Source: Candidatus Gastranaerophilales bacterium (GTDB lineage Bacteria > Cyanobacteriota > Vampirovibrionia > Gastranaerophilales > Gastranaerophilaceae). From it: DNA of 38,305 bases. The DNA is taken from NCBI GenBank assembly GCA_944323435.1, contig CALUSN010000003.1:1-38305 (forward strand), read 5' to 3'. Under the pieces are notes generated by a model, which was not told the DNA's origin, searched no databases, and was given only the letters and a program-made list of their open reading frames with translations. The position numbers and the translations under genes were made by a program. Each line of letters opens with the position of its first letter. Position 1 is the stretch's first letter. Below, one piece after another: positions 9,095 to 17,727 of this stretch.

Positions 9095-10103
9095 TATTCT
9101 GCCTTTTTATTTTTGCCCTTAAATTATTTACTATAAATGTTTTTCTGTTTCTGTTTTGCAGAAGGTAGTTATTTAACCCCTCAAGATTTCTTGTTTTTAT
9201 AAACAGGGCAATTGAAGTATAATCGTTGTCCAGAAAATTTTCAAAAGGAATTTTTCTGCGGCAGCGGAAATATAAATCCAGTATTTTTTGAGTGTAATTC
9301 ATTACAATATGCGAATTTTTACTGCAAAAATTCAACCCCAGCAAAAATTCAAATTGCTTTTTATAAGTCCAGTCATAGCCGTCTGCATTTACTTTGTCTA
9401 TATTATTTTCATGAAGCGCAGTTATAATAATTTCTGCTGTTTGTATCATTGATAAAACCTTCTCATCTGAATATGTTTCAGACGCATTACTGTCTCTGCG
9501 TCCAAAATGGTGATAGTATACTCCCTCTGCTACCGCAACTCCGGCAGCTGCGAGAAGGGCATTAAAAAGAAAAACCAGATCTCCGCCGATAACCAGTTCC
9601 TCAGGCAGAATAATATTATTTCTTTTTATTAATGATGTTTTATATATTGCACACCACCATTCACCGGAAAAATACAATTTATTTATTTTGGTTCGCAAGG
9701 TGCTATTTTTATCTTTGTAACTTTTACCGGAATAATCAATGTAATCTGCTTCTCCGCGCGCAATATCGGCATTTTCTTCTTTTGCTTTTGTATATAACTT
9801 TTCCAAAAAATTCAGATCTATAGTGTCATCATTATCAACAAATGCCAGATATTCTCCGGTAACATTCTCCAGACCTGCATTTCTGGCTCTTGACTCTCCG
9901 CCGTTTTCTGTTCTTTTGATAACCTTTATTCTGGAATCAGCGGATGCATATTTTTCAAGAATTTCTACAGAATTATCTGTCGAACAATCATCAACACAAA
10001 TTATCTCTATATCTTTAAGAGTCTGATTAACTATACTGTCAAGACACCTTTCCAGATAGGCTTGAGCATTATATACAGGTATTATTACTGAAACTTTTGG
10101 CAT
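9057..10103 (-). CDS. GT2-family glycosyltransferase
   Basis: 348 residues. The GT2 catalytic core is in the first ~110 residues: VSVIIPVYNAQAYL, CVDDCSTDNS, ESRARNAG and VDNDD (metal site). VIGGDLVFLFNALLAA near residue 170 matches the ED-type catalytic region of this GT2 subgroup, though the usual acidic pair reads GGD. AAAAGGAA precedes the ATG, and the start lies 35 nt inside the upstream GT8 fusion gene. The C-terminal ~150 residues are helical with no clear domain. Confidence 0.88.
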   Translation of the reverse strand: MPKVSVIIPVYNAQAYLERCLDSIVNQTLKDIEIICVDDCSTDNSVEILEKYASADSRIKVIKRTENGGESRARNAGLENVTGEYLAFVDNDDTIDLNFLEKLYTKAKEENADIARGEADYIDYSGKSYKDKNSTLRTKINKLYFSGEWWCAIYKTSLIKRNNIILPEELVIGGDLVFLFNALLAAAGVAVAEGVYYHHFGRRDSNASETYSDEKVLSMIQTAEIIITALHENNIDKVNADGYDWTYKKQFEFLLGLNFCSKNSHIVMNYTQKILDLYFRCRRKIPFENFLDNDYTSIALFIKTRNLEGLNNYLLQNRNRKTFIVNNLRAKIKRQNNEQDNSNISIVR

Positions 10104-11784
10104 TACTTTTTCCTTTTATATTTTTATGCAGGTTTGCAATCAAGATTTCTTCCCTGCTTGCCTGCGGATAATTTTTTCCGCCGATTGCAGAGCAGGTTCC
10201 TGCAAAAATTTTATCCGGATATTTTTCTTTCATGTATTCAAGCATTTCATAATATGAATCCGGCGGTATCCGGAAGCCGGCGTCGGAATGGTGACAGCAT
10301 TTAATTTTTATAACATTTGTTTCTATATTATATTTCAAATATGAGTTAATACAAAAATCTTCTATGTATAAATCCCATTTTAAATTTTCATCAAAGCGTA
10401 AATTATATTTATTGATTAAACTTGAGTGCACAAGCATAGCCTGACAGTCGAGAGTATCTACCAAAGGATCTTTGAATGAACAAAAAGAAGTTTTTCTTTG
10501 CTGCGAACCGTCACGAGAAATCTCCATACATTCACCCTTGTATATTCTTGAATATTTCCCTTTAACAGTAATATCAAAATCTCCCTGACAACCGATTGGA
10601 CCGTATATTTTGTTTTTATCAAAACCGGAAAGTAAGGATGTTATGTCTGTATTAAGCTCCCAGTCAGAGTGGCAAAATATAAACCACGCTTCTTTACTGT
10701 AGTCATAAGAATTCAAAAATTCATTATATCGTAAAGAAATATACTTGTTTGTTATGGTATTGTCAAAATCAATAAGTTTTACATTTTCTATCATGTTTAC
10801 ATATTTGTTATTTTTGACATATTTGTCATACAAATTGTAATCATTAACAACGGAAATGAAATAAACACTAGCTCTGTCCTGCAAAGAAATTTTCTTGTAT
10901 CTGTTCTTGAGATAAATTTGTGAAAGCCGGTATTGATTGATTGTCAAAGCTGAACCCCGGAAATTTTCAAGAATATCCTTATAAAAAGCAGTCTTTTCTG
11001 CATATTTCCAGAACTCATCTGCTCCGTACATTTGTTTTGTGCTTTTTCCGGGCGGTATTGTCCAAGGTTTAAATTTTGTCGCAAAATGTCTTATTATAAC
11101 TTGTTCCTGCGGATGAGAAATTAAGTCATATTCCAGATAATTATACTTTAAATCCAGTATTTTATATTGACCGTCAAAATATTTATTTAAAAGAGTTTCA
11201 TCCGCATGCAGCACTTTTTCCCCGTATCTGTCTGCTATTTCAAAAAGTTTGTCCGCGATGTTGTCTTTATTCCATTTTTGTATATCTATGAGCAACACTC
11301 CTGCATTGAAATACCTGTAGTCCTCTGACAGCTCCATTAATTCTTTTGTATCAAGATTGTAGTATTTTCTGCTTTTGTCCCACACAGCCCCCAGTGCATA
11401 ACCCTCCAAATCCTGATTATACAACTCTGCTATATCTCCAAAAACCACTATATCAACATCCAGATAAAGAATTTTATTCAACTCCGGTTTCAGTTTAGGA
11501 ATAAGAAAGCGATTATATGTTGAAATTGTAATATAATTTTCTGCATTATAATACCCGAAGCTTCTAAAATATTCGTCAGAATTACTATTCAAGAATTCTA
11601 TAGAAAAGTTTTTGAAATTTTGCTTTAAGCTGCAAATTTTTTCTTTGTTTTCCCCGCTAATACCGCTATCCAGAATATAAAAATCACAGAATGACTCCGT
11701 ATTGTCGCAAATACTTGCAATAGTTGTTGCAACAAAAGGCGCATAGTTGTTATCTGATGATAAAAATATTGGTATATTAGACAT
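10069..11784 (-). CDS. two-domain glycosyltransferase: GT8 plus Glyco_tranf_2_5-like
   Basis: 571 residues from the start chosen here. A longer frame opens at 11823, but the ATG at 11784 is preferred: it gives MSNIPIFLSSD, aligning with the starts of the other GT8 proteins; it has an AAAGGA ribosome site; and it overlaps the upstream GT2 stop as TAATG, a coupled arrangement. Residues 1-~275 are GT8 with ILYLDVDIVVFGDI (DXD) and YFNAGVLLIDIQKW. Residues ~300-560 are a second region with YFISVVNDYNLYDKYV, WFIFCHSDWELNTDI, CQAMLVHSSLI and WDLYIEDFCINSYLK, which fits a GT-A-like family (Glyco_tranf_2_5 type). One polypeptide may therefore add two sugars in turn. The C-terminal match is from memory and less sure than the GT8 part. 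Confidence 0.85.
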   Translation of the reverse strand: MSNIPIFLSSDNNYAPFVATTIASICDNTESFCDFYILDSGISGENKEKICSLKQNFKNFSIEFLNSNSDEYFRSFGYYNAENYITISTYNRFLIPKLKPELNKILYLDVDIVVFGDIAELYNQDLEGYALGAVWDKSRKYYNLDTKELMELSEDYRYFNAGVLLIDIQKWNKDNIADKLFEIADRYGEKVLHADETLLNKYFDGQYKILDLKYNYLEYDLISHPQEQVIIRHFATKFKPWTIPPGKSTKQMYGADEFWKYAEKTAFYKDILENFRGSALTINQYRLSQIYLKNRYKKISLQDRASVYFISVVNDYNLYDKYVKNNKYVNMIENVKLIDFDNTITNKYISLRYNEFLNSYDYSKEAWFIFCHSDWELNTDITSLLSGFDKNKIYGPIGCQGDFDITVKGKYSRIYKGECMEISRDGSQQRKTSFCSFKDPLVDTLDCQAMLVHSSLINKYNLRFDENLKWDLYIEDFCINSYLKYNIETNVIKIKCCHHSDAGFRIPPDSYYEMLEYMKEKYPDKIFAGTCSAIGGKNYPQASREEILIANLHKNIKGKSNAKSFSNNTCI

Positions 11785-12785
11785 TAAGAACTTTCCTTTG
11801 TTTTTTGCAGGTTTTCTCTGCATAATTCTATCATATTAAGTTTTCTGTAATTTATAAATGCTTCCGGTCTGTTATTTATAATGTCATTGTAATATTTTAA
11901 TTCCGAATTTGTATATAAATTTCTATTATTTTTAACCCGAGACTGAATTCTCAAGAAATATTGCCGCAATTCAATTAATTGACCGGCTTGACCGCTTAAA
12001 TCCTGTATTAATTCCGGAGCAATGAGACGAATTTTGCAATCTTCTTTTATATTATTATTTTCGTAATAGTCTATAACTTTATTCATCACTTTGATAAAAT
12101 GGTGAATAGCACTTACTCGCAATATAGATGATATATTAAAATTCCTCTTTCTGTAATTATAGCAGCTTTCTCTGATAACATATATATTATTAACATGTAC
12201 ATAAGTTATAGCCTGAAAATAAACATCTTCAACAATATAACCCTCCGGAAATCCGGCATTAATTCTATCCAAAAAATCTTTTTTCCATAAATGCGCCCAG
12301 GTATTCCATAAGATATTTAAAATACCCTCTTCTGCATTAATGAATACATTTGATACATCATCATAAGTTCTTTCTGAAAAATGGGATTCATTTATCGGGG
12401 TCATTGTTGAATTGTCATAAACTTTAACACTTGTATTTAAAACTATTTCAACATTGCTTTGAATAGCTGCTTCAACCATTTTTTCAATATAATCTAAATC
12501 TATCCAGTCATCAGAATCAATAAAATAGATATATTCACCGGTTGCGGCATCGAGCCCTGTGTTTCTGGCTGCAGATAAGCCGCCGTTTTGTTCTCTATTG
12601 ATTACTTTTATTCTTGAATCATTTCTGGCATATTCTTTCAATATCTCACCGCACCTGTCCGGCGAACAGTCGTTTACACATATTATTTCCAAATCTTTAT
12701 ATGTCTGGTTAATGACACTATTCAGACATTTCGGCAGCAATTCTTCTACATTATAAATCGGTATAATTACTGAGACTTTATGCAT
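11784..12785 (-). CDS. GT2-family glycosyltransferase
   Basis: 333 residues. GT2 core: VSVIIPIYNVEELL, CVNDCSPDRCGE near residues 35-46, SAARNTG near 71-77, IDSDDWIDLDYIE near 88-100. FPEGYIVEDVYFQAI near 190-204 is the expected acidic ED motif of the catalytic site. The ATG overlaps the end of the upstream GT8 gene by 8 nt (ATGCATAA), and its own stop overlaps the next start as TAATG, so it is coupled on both sides. Helical C-terminal region without recognised domain. Sugar specificity unknown. Confidence 0.9.
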   Translation of the reverse strand: MHKVSVIIPIYNVEELLPKCLNSVINQTYKDLEIICVNDCSPDRCGEILKEYARNDSRIKVINREQNGGLSAARNTGLDAATGEYIYFIDSDDWIDLDYIEKMVEAAIQSNVEIVLNTSVKVYDNSTMTPINESHFSERTYDDVSNVFINAEEGILNILWNTWAHLWKKDFLDRINAGFPEGYIVEDVYFQAITYVHVNNIYVIRESCYNYRKRNFNISSILRVSAIHHFIKVMNKVIDYYENNNIKEDCKIRLIAPELIQDLSGQAGQLIELRQYFLRIQSRVKNNRNLYTNSELKYYNDIINNRPEAFINYRKLNMIELCRENLQKTKESS

Positions 12786-13644
12786 TATTTCTCTTTCCCA
12801 TAATAATTAACAGTCGTTTTTTATTAAAATCTGCCATTGTTTTATATTTAACCAGTTTTTTTATCTCATTATAAAAAGCGGTCTTTTTCGCATAATGCCA
12901 GAAACATTGCAGGTTTGAAACATACGAAGTATTAAGACATTCGTCAAAATGCCACGGCTTTACATCTGTATTAAAATGTCTGATTATTATATCTTCACAT
13001 TCTTTTTCATCAGTCATAAAATTGAACTTTTTATCAAGGATTTTATAGTTATTTTCATAAGCAATATTGAGTACATCCTGATCCGCCCATTTTAACTTAT
13101 CCCTATATTTCTTTTCCGTCTCAAATAAAGTGCTGCTTTCAAATTTTTTATTATTAATTAAAAGTACGCCCGCATTAAAATATTGATGCTCTGAGTTCAA
13201 ATCCAGTGTTATCTTATATTTTTGATTGTATTCATTTTCAGGAACAGCACCAAGCGTGTACTTTTCAAGATTACATTCATACAAAGTTTTAATATCGCCT
13301 GAGACAATTATATCAACATCAAGATAAATTATTTTTTCAAGAGCCGGTTTGAGTATCGGTATTAAAAACCTGTTATAAGTTGATATACTGACATGACTGC
13401 AGGCATTTTTGTAATCAATTTGTTTCAAATCCCTGTCAGTATCTATATTTATAAATTCAATTGAAAAATTTTTATACTGATTATTTAAACTGCAAATTTT
13501 TTCTTTGTTTTCTTCGCTGATTCCGCTATCCAGAACATAAAAATCACAAAAAGATTTTGTATTGTCGCAAATACTTGCAACAGTTGTTGCAACAAAAGGC
13601 GCATAGTTATCGTCTGAAGATAAAAATATCGGAATTCCTGACAC
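12778..13644 (-). CDS. GT8-family glycosyltransferase
   Basis: 288 residues, GTG start placed directly after the TAA of the upstream gene. GT8 features: GIPIFLSSDDNYAPFVATTV, STYNRFLIPIL, IIYLDVDIIVSGDI (DXD), YFNAGVLLINNKKF and WADQDVLNIAY. The first ~50 residues and the DNA are very close to the GT8 part of the gene at 10069 (compare 13491-13635 with 11631-11775), so the two come from a duplication. It probably adds a hexose from a nucleotide sugar to a growing surface glycan. Confidence 0.9.
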   Translation of the reverse strand: MSGIPIFLSSDDNYAPFVATTVASICDNTKSFCDFYVLDSGISEENKEKICSLNNQYKNFSIEFINIDTDRDLKQIDYKNACSHVSISTYNRFLIPILKPALEKIIYLDVDIIVSGDIKTLYECNLEKYTLGAVPENEYNQKYKITLDLNSEHQYFNAGVLLINNKKFESSTLFETEKKYRDKLKWADQDVLNIAYENNYKILDKKFNFMTDEKECEDIIIRHFNTDVKPWHFDECLNTSYVSNLQCFWHYAKKTAFYNEIKKLVKYKTMADFNKKRLLIIMGKRNNA

Positions 13645-15468
13645 TTAAACAGCCTCCTGGCTTGTTTTAGTTTGAGGAAATATCCGGCAATTTGTATGTA
13701 AAAATTGGTATTTTTTCTCAGCTTTGCTGAAAAAATATCCGGTTATACGTTCAAACATAAAGCCTAAAACCCTTTTCTGATAACTTTCAAAATTTTTATA
13801 ATTGCAAATACTCTCACCGTCCGGCTCGTAAAAATAATCTATAATTGTTTGTTTTTCTTCCGGAGATATTTCAAATTCTTTTTCATCAACCCTGAGCGCT
13901 TCAAAAAGCAAAGGAAAAATCCAGCCGCAAAATGAGAAAAACAAATCTTTTTTCAGAATATAGTTTTCGTACAAACAACACTCATTCCCTTGCAGAAATC
14001 TGTCAAAGTCCTCAAATTCTTCCGGATATAATTTCTTAATAAGCTGCTTCATTATATCAAGTGCCGCTTTACCGTGGGAAATTGCAAACTGTTCTCCAAC
14101 TGACTCTTTGAGAAAAACTTTATGCGGCAAAATGCCATCCAGATTACTTATTACAGCAAGCGACTGCGGGTCTAAAAGTTTTCTGTACCCGAATGAACCG
14201 AAATATTCCGGATTACCCAGCCTGTCATAATTTTTCCACGCCTTATAAGTTCCGGTCAAAAATCCGACCCGGCGGTTTACAGCAGAGATACTGCCTTCAA
14301 AATCATCATCTCCGATACAATTTTCGTGCAGCCATTCTATATCTTCATCAGTAATATTTCCGTCTTTTGATAAAGTCTTTTCCACAGACCGTCCAAGATG
14401 TATCGGAGTCAAAATCTCCGACTTAAAGAGGAAATCCGGTTTTATATAACTTACCAGAATTTTGACTAAATTCTTATCTTTGTTCAAATAATCAAACTTT
14501 TTATACTCTTTAAGAAGCAGCTGTTTTGAATTATTCCTTATTGTTATAAATCGTTCCTGCTTCGCATGTGCCAGATAAAGTTGTCTTTTAATGCTGTAAT
14601 ACACCGGAAGAAGTTCTTCTTTATAATTACTGCCTTCAAAAATTTCATACATACCGGATAATAGTTCGTTATACGAACTGTCAGGAAGTGTATAGTTGTT
14701 AATCCTGTCCGTAATCTGGCTTAGCAAAAAAGAGGTAATAACCAGATAGTGCTCCTTTGATACATCGCCGCTGTTAATCAAATCCAAAATTTTAAGTATT
14801 CCTTCTTTTATCGAGGTTATTATAGCGCCTTCCTCCGGCTTCTTTTCTCTGGTTGGCGTTGTTACAACATAGTAATATTTAGCACCGTCACAAATTTCAA
14901 GTTTGTTATAATACAAACCCGCTTTTATTGTAAAATACGGATCTTCAAGGTGGCACAAGCCCTCCGGGAATCTGATATTATGCTTGTCCAGAAAATCTTT
15001 TTTAAATATTGCGGAAGTAAAAGTATAATAAAAATACGCTTTATTTTTTCTGATAAAGTTATTCAAATCATAAACCGCCGGAAGCTGCAGGGATGTGTCA
15101 TTAATCTCCCACAGTTCGCCTTTTACGGCATCAGCCTGTGTCTCCTCTGCTTTTTTATACAATTTTTCGTAGAAATCCAAATCTACATAATCATCAGAGT
15201 CAACAAAACCGATGTATTCACCCTGCGCAAGATCAAGTCCGATATTTCTGGCTTTCGCGGCACCGCCGTTTTCAAAAAGTTCAATAACTTTAACCCGCTT
15301 ATCATTTCCGGCAAACTCCTTTAATATTTCCGCAGAACCGTCTGTAGAGCCGTCATTAATACAAAGTATCTCAATTTCCTTTAGTGTCTGATTGCATACA
15401 CTCAATAGACATTGTTTTAAAAATTTCTCCGTATTATATACAGGTACTATTACTGATACTTTTGCCAC
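13645..15468 (-). CDS. two-domain glycosyltransferase: GT2 plus DUF4422-like
   Basis: 607 residues, GTG start with an AGGAG site 6 nt upstream. Residues 1-~240 are GT2 (VSVIVPVYNTEKFL, CINDGSTDGS, AKARNIG, VDSDDYVDLDFYE, HLEDPYF). Residues ~345-590 look like DUF4422, a putative glycosyltransferase family: TPIHLGRSVEKT, IGDDDFEGSIS, a LTGTYKAWKNYDRLGNPEY segment, FGSFGYRKLL, and a late FFSFCGWIFPLLFEAL helix followed by YQKRVLGFMFERI. It heads the overlapping GT2/GT8 array. No membrane segments are seen. The fusion suggests two consecutive transfer steps; specificity is unknown. Confidence 0.85.
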   Translation of the reverse strand: MAKVSVIVPVYNTEKFLKQCLLSVCNQTLKEIEILCINDGSTDGSAEILKEFAGNDKRVKVIELFENGGAAKARNIGLDLAQGEYIGFVDSDDYVDLDFYEKLYKKAEETQADAVKGELWEINDTSLQLPAVYDLNNFIRKNKAYFYYTFTSAIFKKDFLDKHNIRFPEGLCHLEDPYFTIKAGLYYNKLEICDGAKYYYVVTTPTREKKPEEGAIITSIKEGILKILDLINSGDVSKEHYLVITSFLLSQITDRINNYTLPDSSYNELLSGMYEIFEGSNYKEELLPVYYSIKRQLYLAHAKQERFITIRNNSKQLLLKEYKKFDYLNKDKNLVKILVSYIKPDFLFKSEILTPIHLGRSVEKTLSKDGNITDEDIEWLHENCIGDDDFEGSISAVNRRVGFLTGTYKAWKNYDRLGNPEYFGSFGYRKLLDPQSLAVISNLDGILPHKVFLKESVGEQFAISHGKAALDIMKQLIKKLYPEEFEDFDRFLQGNECCLYENYILKKDLFFSFCGWIFPLLFEALRVDEKEFEISPEEKQTIIDYFYEPDGESICNYKNFESYQKRVLGFMFERITGYFFSKAEKKYQFLHTNCRIFPQTKTSQEAV

Positions 15469-15811
15469 TTTGTTCTCCTGTTATTGTTTTCCTCTCACCG
15501 CATACCGGTATCCGGTTTTGCGCCTTCCTTCCCTTTTGAGGGAAGGTTAGGATGGGTGATTGTTTTACCCCTCCCCCTGCCCCCTCCCACAAGGGGCGGG
15601 GGGAATGTTAAATATATTCTTTAGCGTTTGTCACTGCGAGGAGCGTTAACGACGCGGCAGTCTATATATTTTGTTTCCTCGCCCTTTTGGGGAGAGGGAA
15701 GAATTTCTTAGTGAGCTCTTAGCGAACTTAGAAATTCGGGTGAGGGGCTGTCCCTCATTTAAGATTGCTTCGGGCTGTACTGTGCATTCCCTGGCAACGA
15801 ACAGTATGGCA
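15469..15811. repeat. intergenic region with GC-rich dispersed repeats
   Basis: No gene seen. The stretch is clearly more GC-rich than the genes and holds several inverted repeats: CCTTCCCTTTTGAGGGAAGG near 15525; a CCCCTCCC/GGGGCGGGGGG pair near 15570-15601; and a CACTGCGAGGAGCGTTAACG-type segment near 15632, which resembles a widespread genomic repeat. An 18-bp segment, GCCCTTTTGGGGAGAGGG at 15681-15698, is repeated exactly at 16957-16974. These look like REP-type intergenic repeats that fold into hairpins and could act as transcription pause or termination sites between the FkbM gene and the GT array. Confidence 0.7.
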
Positions 15812-16909
15812 TTAATAAATTTCTCCTATTAATAGTGTTTCACCACATGGGTGATTGTCTATTCCTTTAAAGAAATTAAATTTATAGCCAAGATTTAAAC
15901 TTTCAAGCCAAGGCTTAATTTTGTAAAAATCATGGTAATTATGATAAATGCTTATCATTAATATAGGTTTTTGTTCTTTTATCGTCTCAATCGCTCCTTC
16001 CAGTAATTGTTGTTCAAAACCTTCTACATCTGTTTTGATTAGTCCGACTTTTAAGTTATGTTCTTTTACATAATCATCAAGTCTTATACTTTTACCTTGT
16101 ATAGCATTATTATCATTCGAGTTAGTGATAGAATTTGCACCTATATTATCATTACCATACATATTAATTCTTATATCTTCATTTTTGTCTCCTAACGCTA
16201 AATTTTCATACTTAACATTTTGCAGATTGTTTAATTCAATTGTTTTAAGTCCAAGTTCATAGATTGGTTTTGCCGGTTCAAAAGAAATTATCTTATGATT
16301 AGGGCAGAATTCCCTAAAGACAAGAGCTGAATCTTCTATACACCCACCTCCATCAATAATAACGTGGGTTTCAGACATTTTATTCAATGTTTTTAAGGTA
16401 TGCATACCATTTTTGTATAAAAATACATTTGGATAAAAGAAGTTTACAGGAAGCTTGTAGTTTTTGTACTGAAAATAATCCTCTTTTTTTTCAATTTCGT
16501 ATTTCATATCCACATAAGCTTTATATTCCTCATACTCTTCCGGAGTATAAAACAGTTTAGGCTCCAATATTCTTAAATATTTAACTTTGTCTGCCCAACC
16601 CAGAATCCTGTTCAAATTATTCAAACTTTCTTCTTCCAGATTCGCTTTAAGATTTTTAACATTTTGTTCATGCTCAGCCTTTGTAAAAACGTGACCGCAC
16701 TTCAAGCCTGTATAATAATCCGCAGTATTATTATCTGCACATAAGCCATTAAAATATCCAATACGGGAACTTAAATTGGATATTCTTACTCTTTCGTTCA
16801 TTATTTTTTGTCTGAGCCGCTCAATTGCGTCATATTTAACTCTGAATGCCTGTTTCTTTTCTTTATCGGCAATAAATAATGATAAAAATTTTACTAAACC
16901 TCTGTTCAT
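15812..16909 (-). CDS. FkbM-family methyltransferase
   Basis: 365 residues. Residues 1-~110 are a helical extension unlike the domain. Residues ~165-355 are a Methyltransf_21 (FkbM) domain: VIIDGGGCIEDSALVFREF as the SAM-binding motif I, IISFEPAKPIYELG with the acidic residue for ribose hydroxyls, YENLALGDKNEDI, SIRLDDYV and LIKTDVEGFEQQLLEGA, the family's signature near the C terminus. FkbM enzymes are O-methyltransferases, commonly acting on sugar hydroxyls in surface glycans. An AGGAAA ribosome site precedes the ATG. Both flanks are GC-rich repeat regions, so the gene may be a separately acquired unit. Confidence 0.88.
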   Translation of the reverse strand: MNRGLVKFLSLFIADKEKKQAFRVKYDAIERLRQKIMNERVRISNLSSRIGYFNGLCADNNTADYYTGLKCGHVFTKAEHEQNVKNLKANLEEESLNNLNRILGWADKVKYLRILEPKLFYTPEEYEEYKAYVDMKYEIEKKEDYFQYKNYKLPVNFFYPNVFLYKNGMHTLKTLNKMSETHVIIDGGGCIEDSALVFREFCPNHKIISFEPAKPIYELGLKTIELNNLQNVKYENLALGDKNEDIRINMYGNDNIGANSITNSNDNNAIQGKSIRLDDYVKEHNLKVGLIKTDVEGFEQQLLEGAIETIKEQKPILMISIYHNYHDFYKIKPWLESLNLGYKFNFFKGIDNHPCGETLLIGEIY

Positions 16910-17256
16910 AATAATTTCCTTTATATATTTTATTCAATTATCAATAGCTTTCCACTGCCCTTTTGGGGAGAGGGTATAATTTCACCCACCCAGCCCTCCC
17001 TCATCAGGGAAGGTTGCGCCAAGCCGGAAGTCTGCTTTCTAAGGTATTAATATTAAGCCGGCAGGATTTCTTTCTCGCAAAATGCATTTACGCCAAACTG
17101 GTAGAGGGACTTACCTGTCTAATACATTTACCCCCCTTTGGTGCTCCGCACCATTTCCCCCGCAAGGGGGGCAAAGGCTGACTTGGTTTAGGGAATTATT
17201 CTTTGTAATGATATCAAGCTTGTAGTATTACTATCAAACCTGATATATTTACCCCC
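16910..17256. repeat. intergenic region with GC-rich dispersed repeats
   Basis: No convincing gene. It contains the second exact copy of GCCCTTTTGGGGAGAGGG (16957-16974), a CCCTCCCTCATCAGGGAAGG hairpin near 16990, and a large inverted segment near 17130-17176 (ACCCCCCTTTGGTGC ... GGGGGGCAAAGG). An open frame on the + strand here arises from the repeats and has no coding character. The region lies between the PqqD-like gene and the FkbM gene, and may break the operon. Confidence 0.65.
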
Positions 17257-17727
17257 CTATGCTTCGACTTTTTGTTCTCTTTCACGGGTTTCTTCTTTTG
17301 TGTAGCCGATTGAATCCTTTTCAGGTGTCCAGCCGGTTTCTTCCTTAACTTCGTGGATCGGGTCGGCTAATAATAGTTCCTGAGCATCGTCATAAGCTTT
17401 AGATTCCATTTCAAAGTTATCTTCTGAAGCAATTGAAGAATCAATGCTTGCCGCTGAATCAGAAGCAGAACCTTCGATAATCAATTCAGAATCAACCATA
17501 TCTTTAATGAATTTGTTTAATCTTGCTTCAATGTCAGCAGGAGCGCCTGATAAGCCTTTGAGTGCAGAAAGAATGCTCTCAACGCTTGCGCCGTTCATAA
17601 GATTTTCGTAAACCGCTGTTCCAAGTCCGTTTAAGCCGTAGTATATCCCTGTTTCAGAGTTAATAATAATTGCAATGCCGTCAGTTACATCAGCAAACAT
17701 TTTTTCTTCATTTAACACATAATTCAT
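17257..17727 (-). CDS. PqqD-like protein (RiPP recognition element type)
   Basis: 156 residues. Residues 1-~88 form a PqqD-like winged-helix domain: VTDGIAIIINSETGIYYGLN, then GTAVYENLMNGASVESIL and a helical end. Such domains bind leader peptides of ribosomally made, modified peptides, or sit in kinase/transferase systems of unknown substrate. Residues ~92-108 are Ser/Ala/Asp-rich (SASDSAASIDSSIASED) and residues ~110-156 are an acidic helical tail. The same domain-plus-tail order occurs at the end of the upstream HprK-like protein (shared NSETGI and EDN motifs). The ATG has an AAGGAG site and overlaps the upstream gene by 20 nt. No precursor peptide gene was found nearby. Confidence 0.8.
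   Translation of the reverse strand: MNYVLNEEKMFADVTDGIAIIINSETGIYYGLNGLGTAVYENLMNGASVESILSALKGLSGAPADIEARLNKFIKDMVDSELIIEGSASDSAASIDSSIASEDNFEMESKAYDDAQELLLADPIHEVKEETGWTPEKDSIGYTKEETREREQKVEA

Noticed and set aside
11785-11823. 13-codon N-terminal extension of the GT8 fusion protein
   Set aside because: Homologues begin at the IPIFLSSD segment; the inner ATG has a ribosome site and a TAATG overlap.
16963-17181. A + strand protein frame in the GC-rich intergenic region
   Set aside because: It is produced by the dispersed repeats, has no ribosome site and no coding character.
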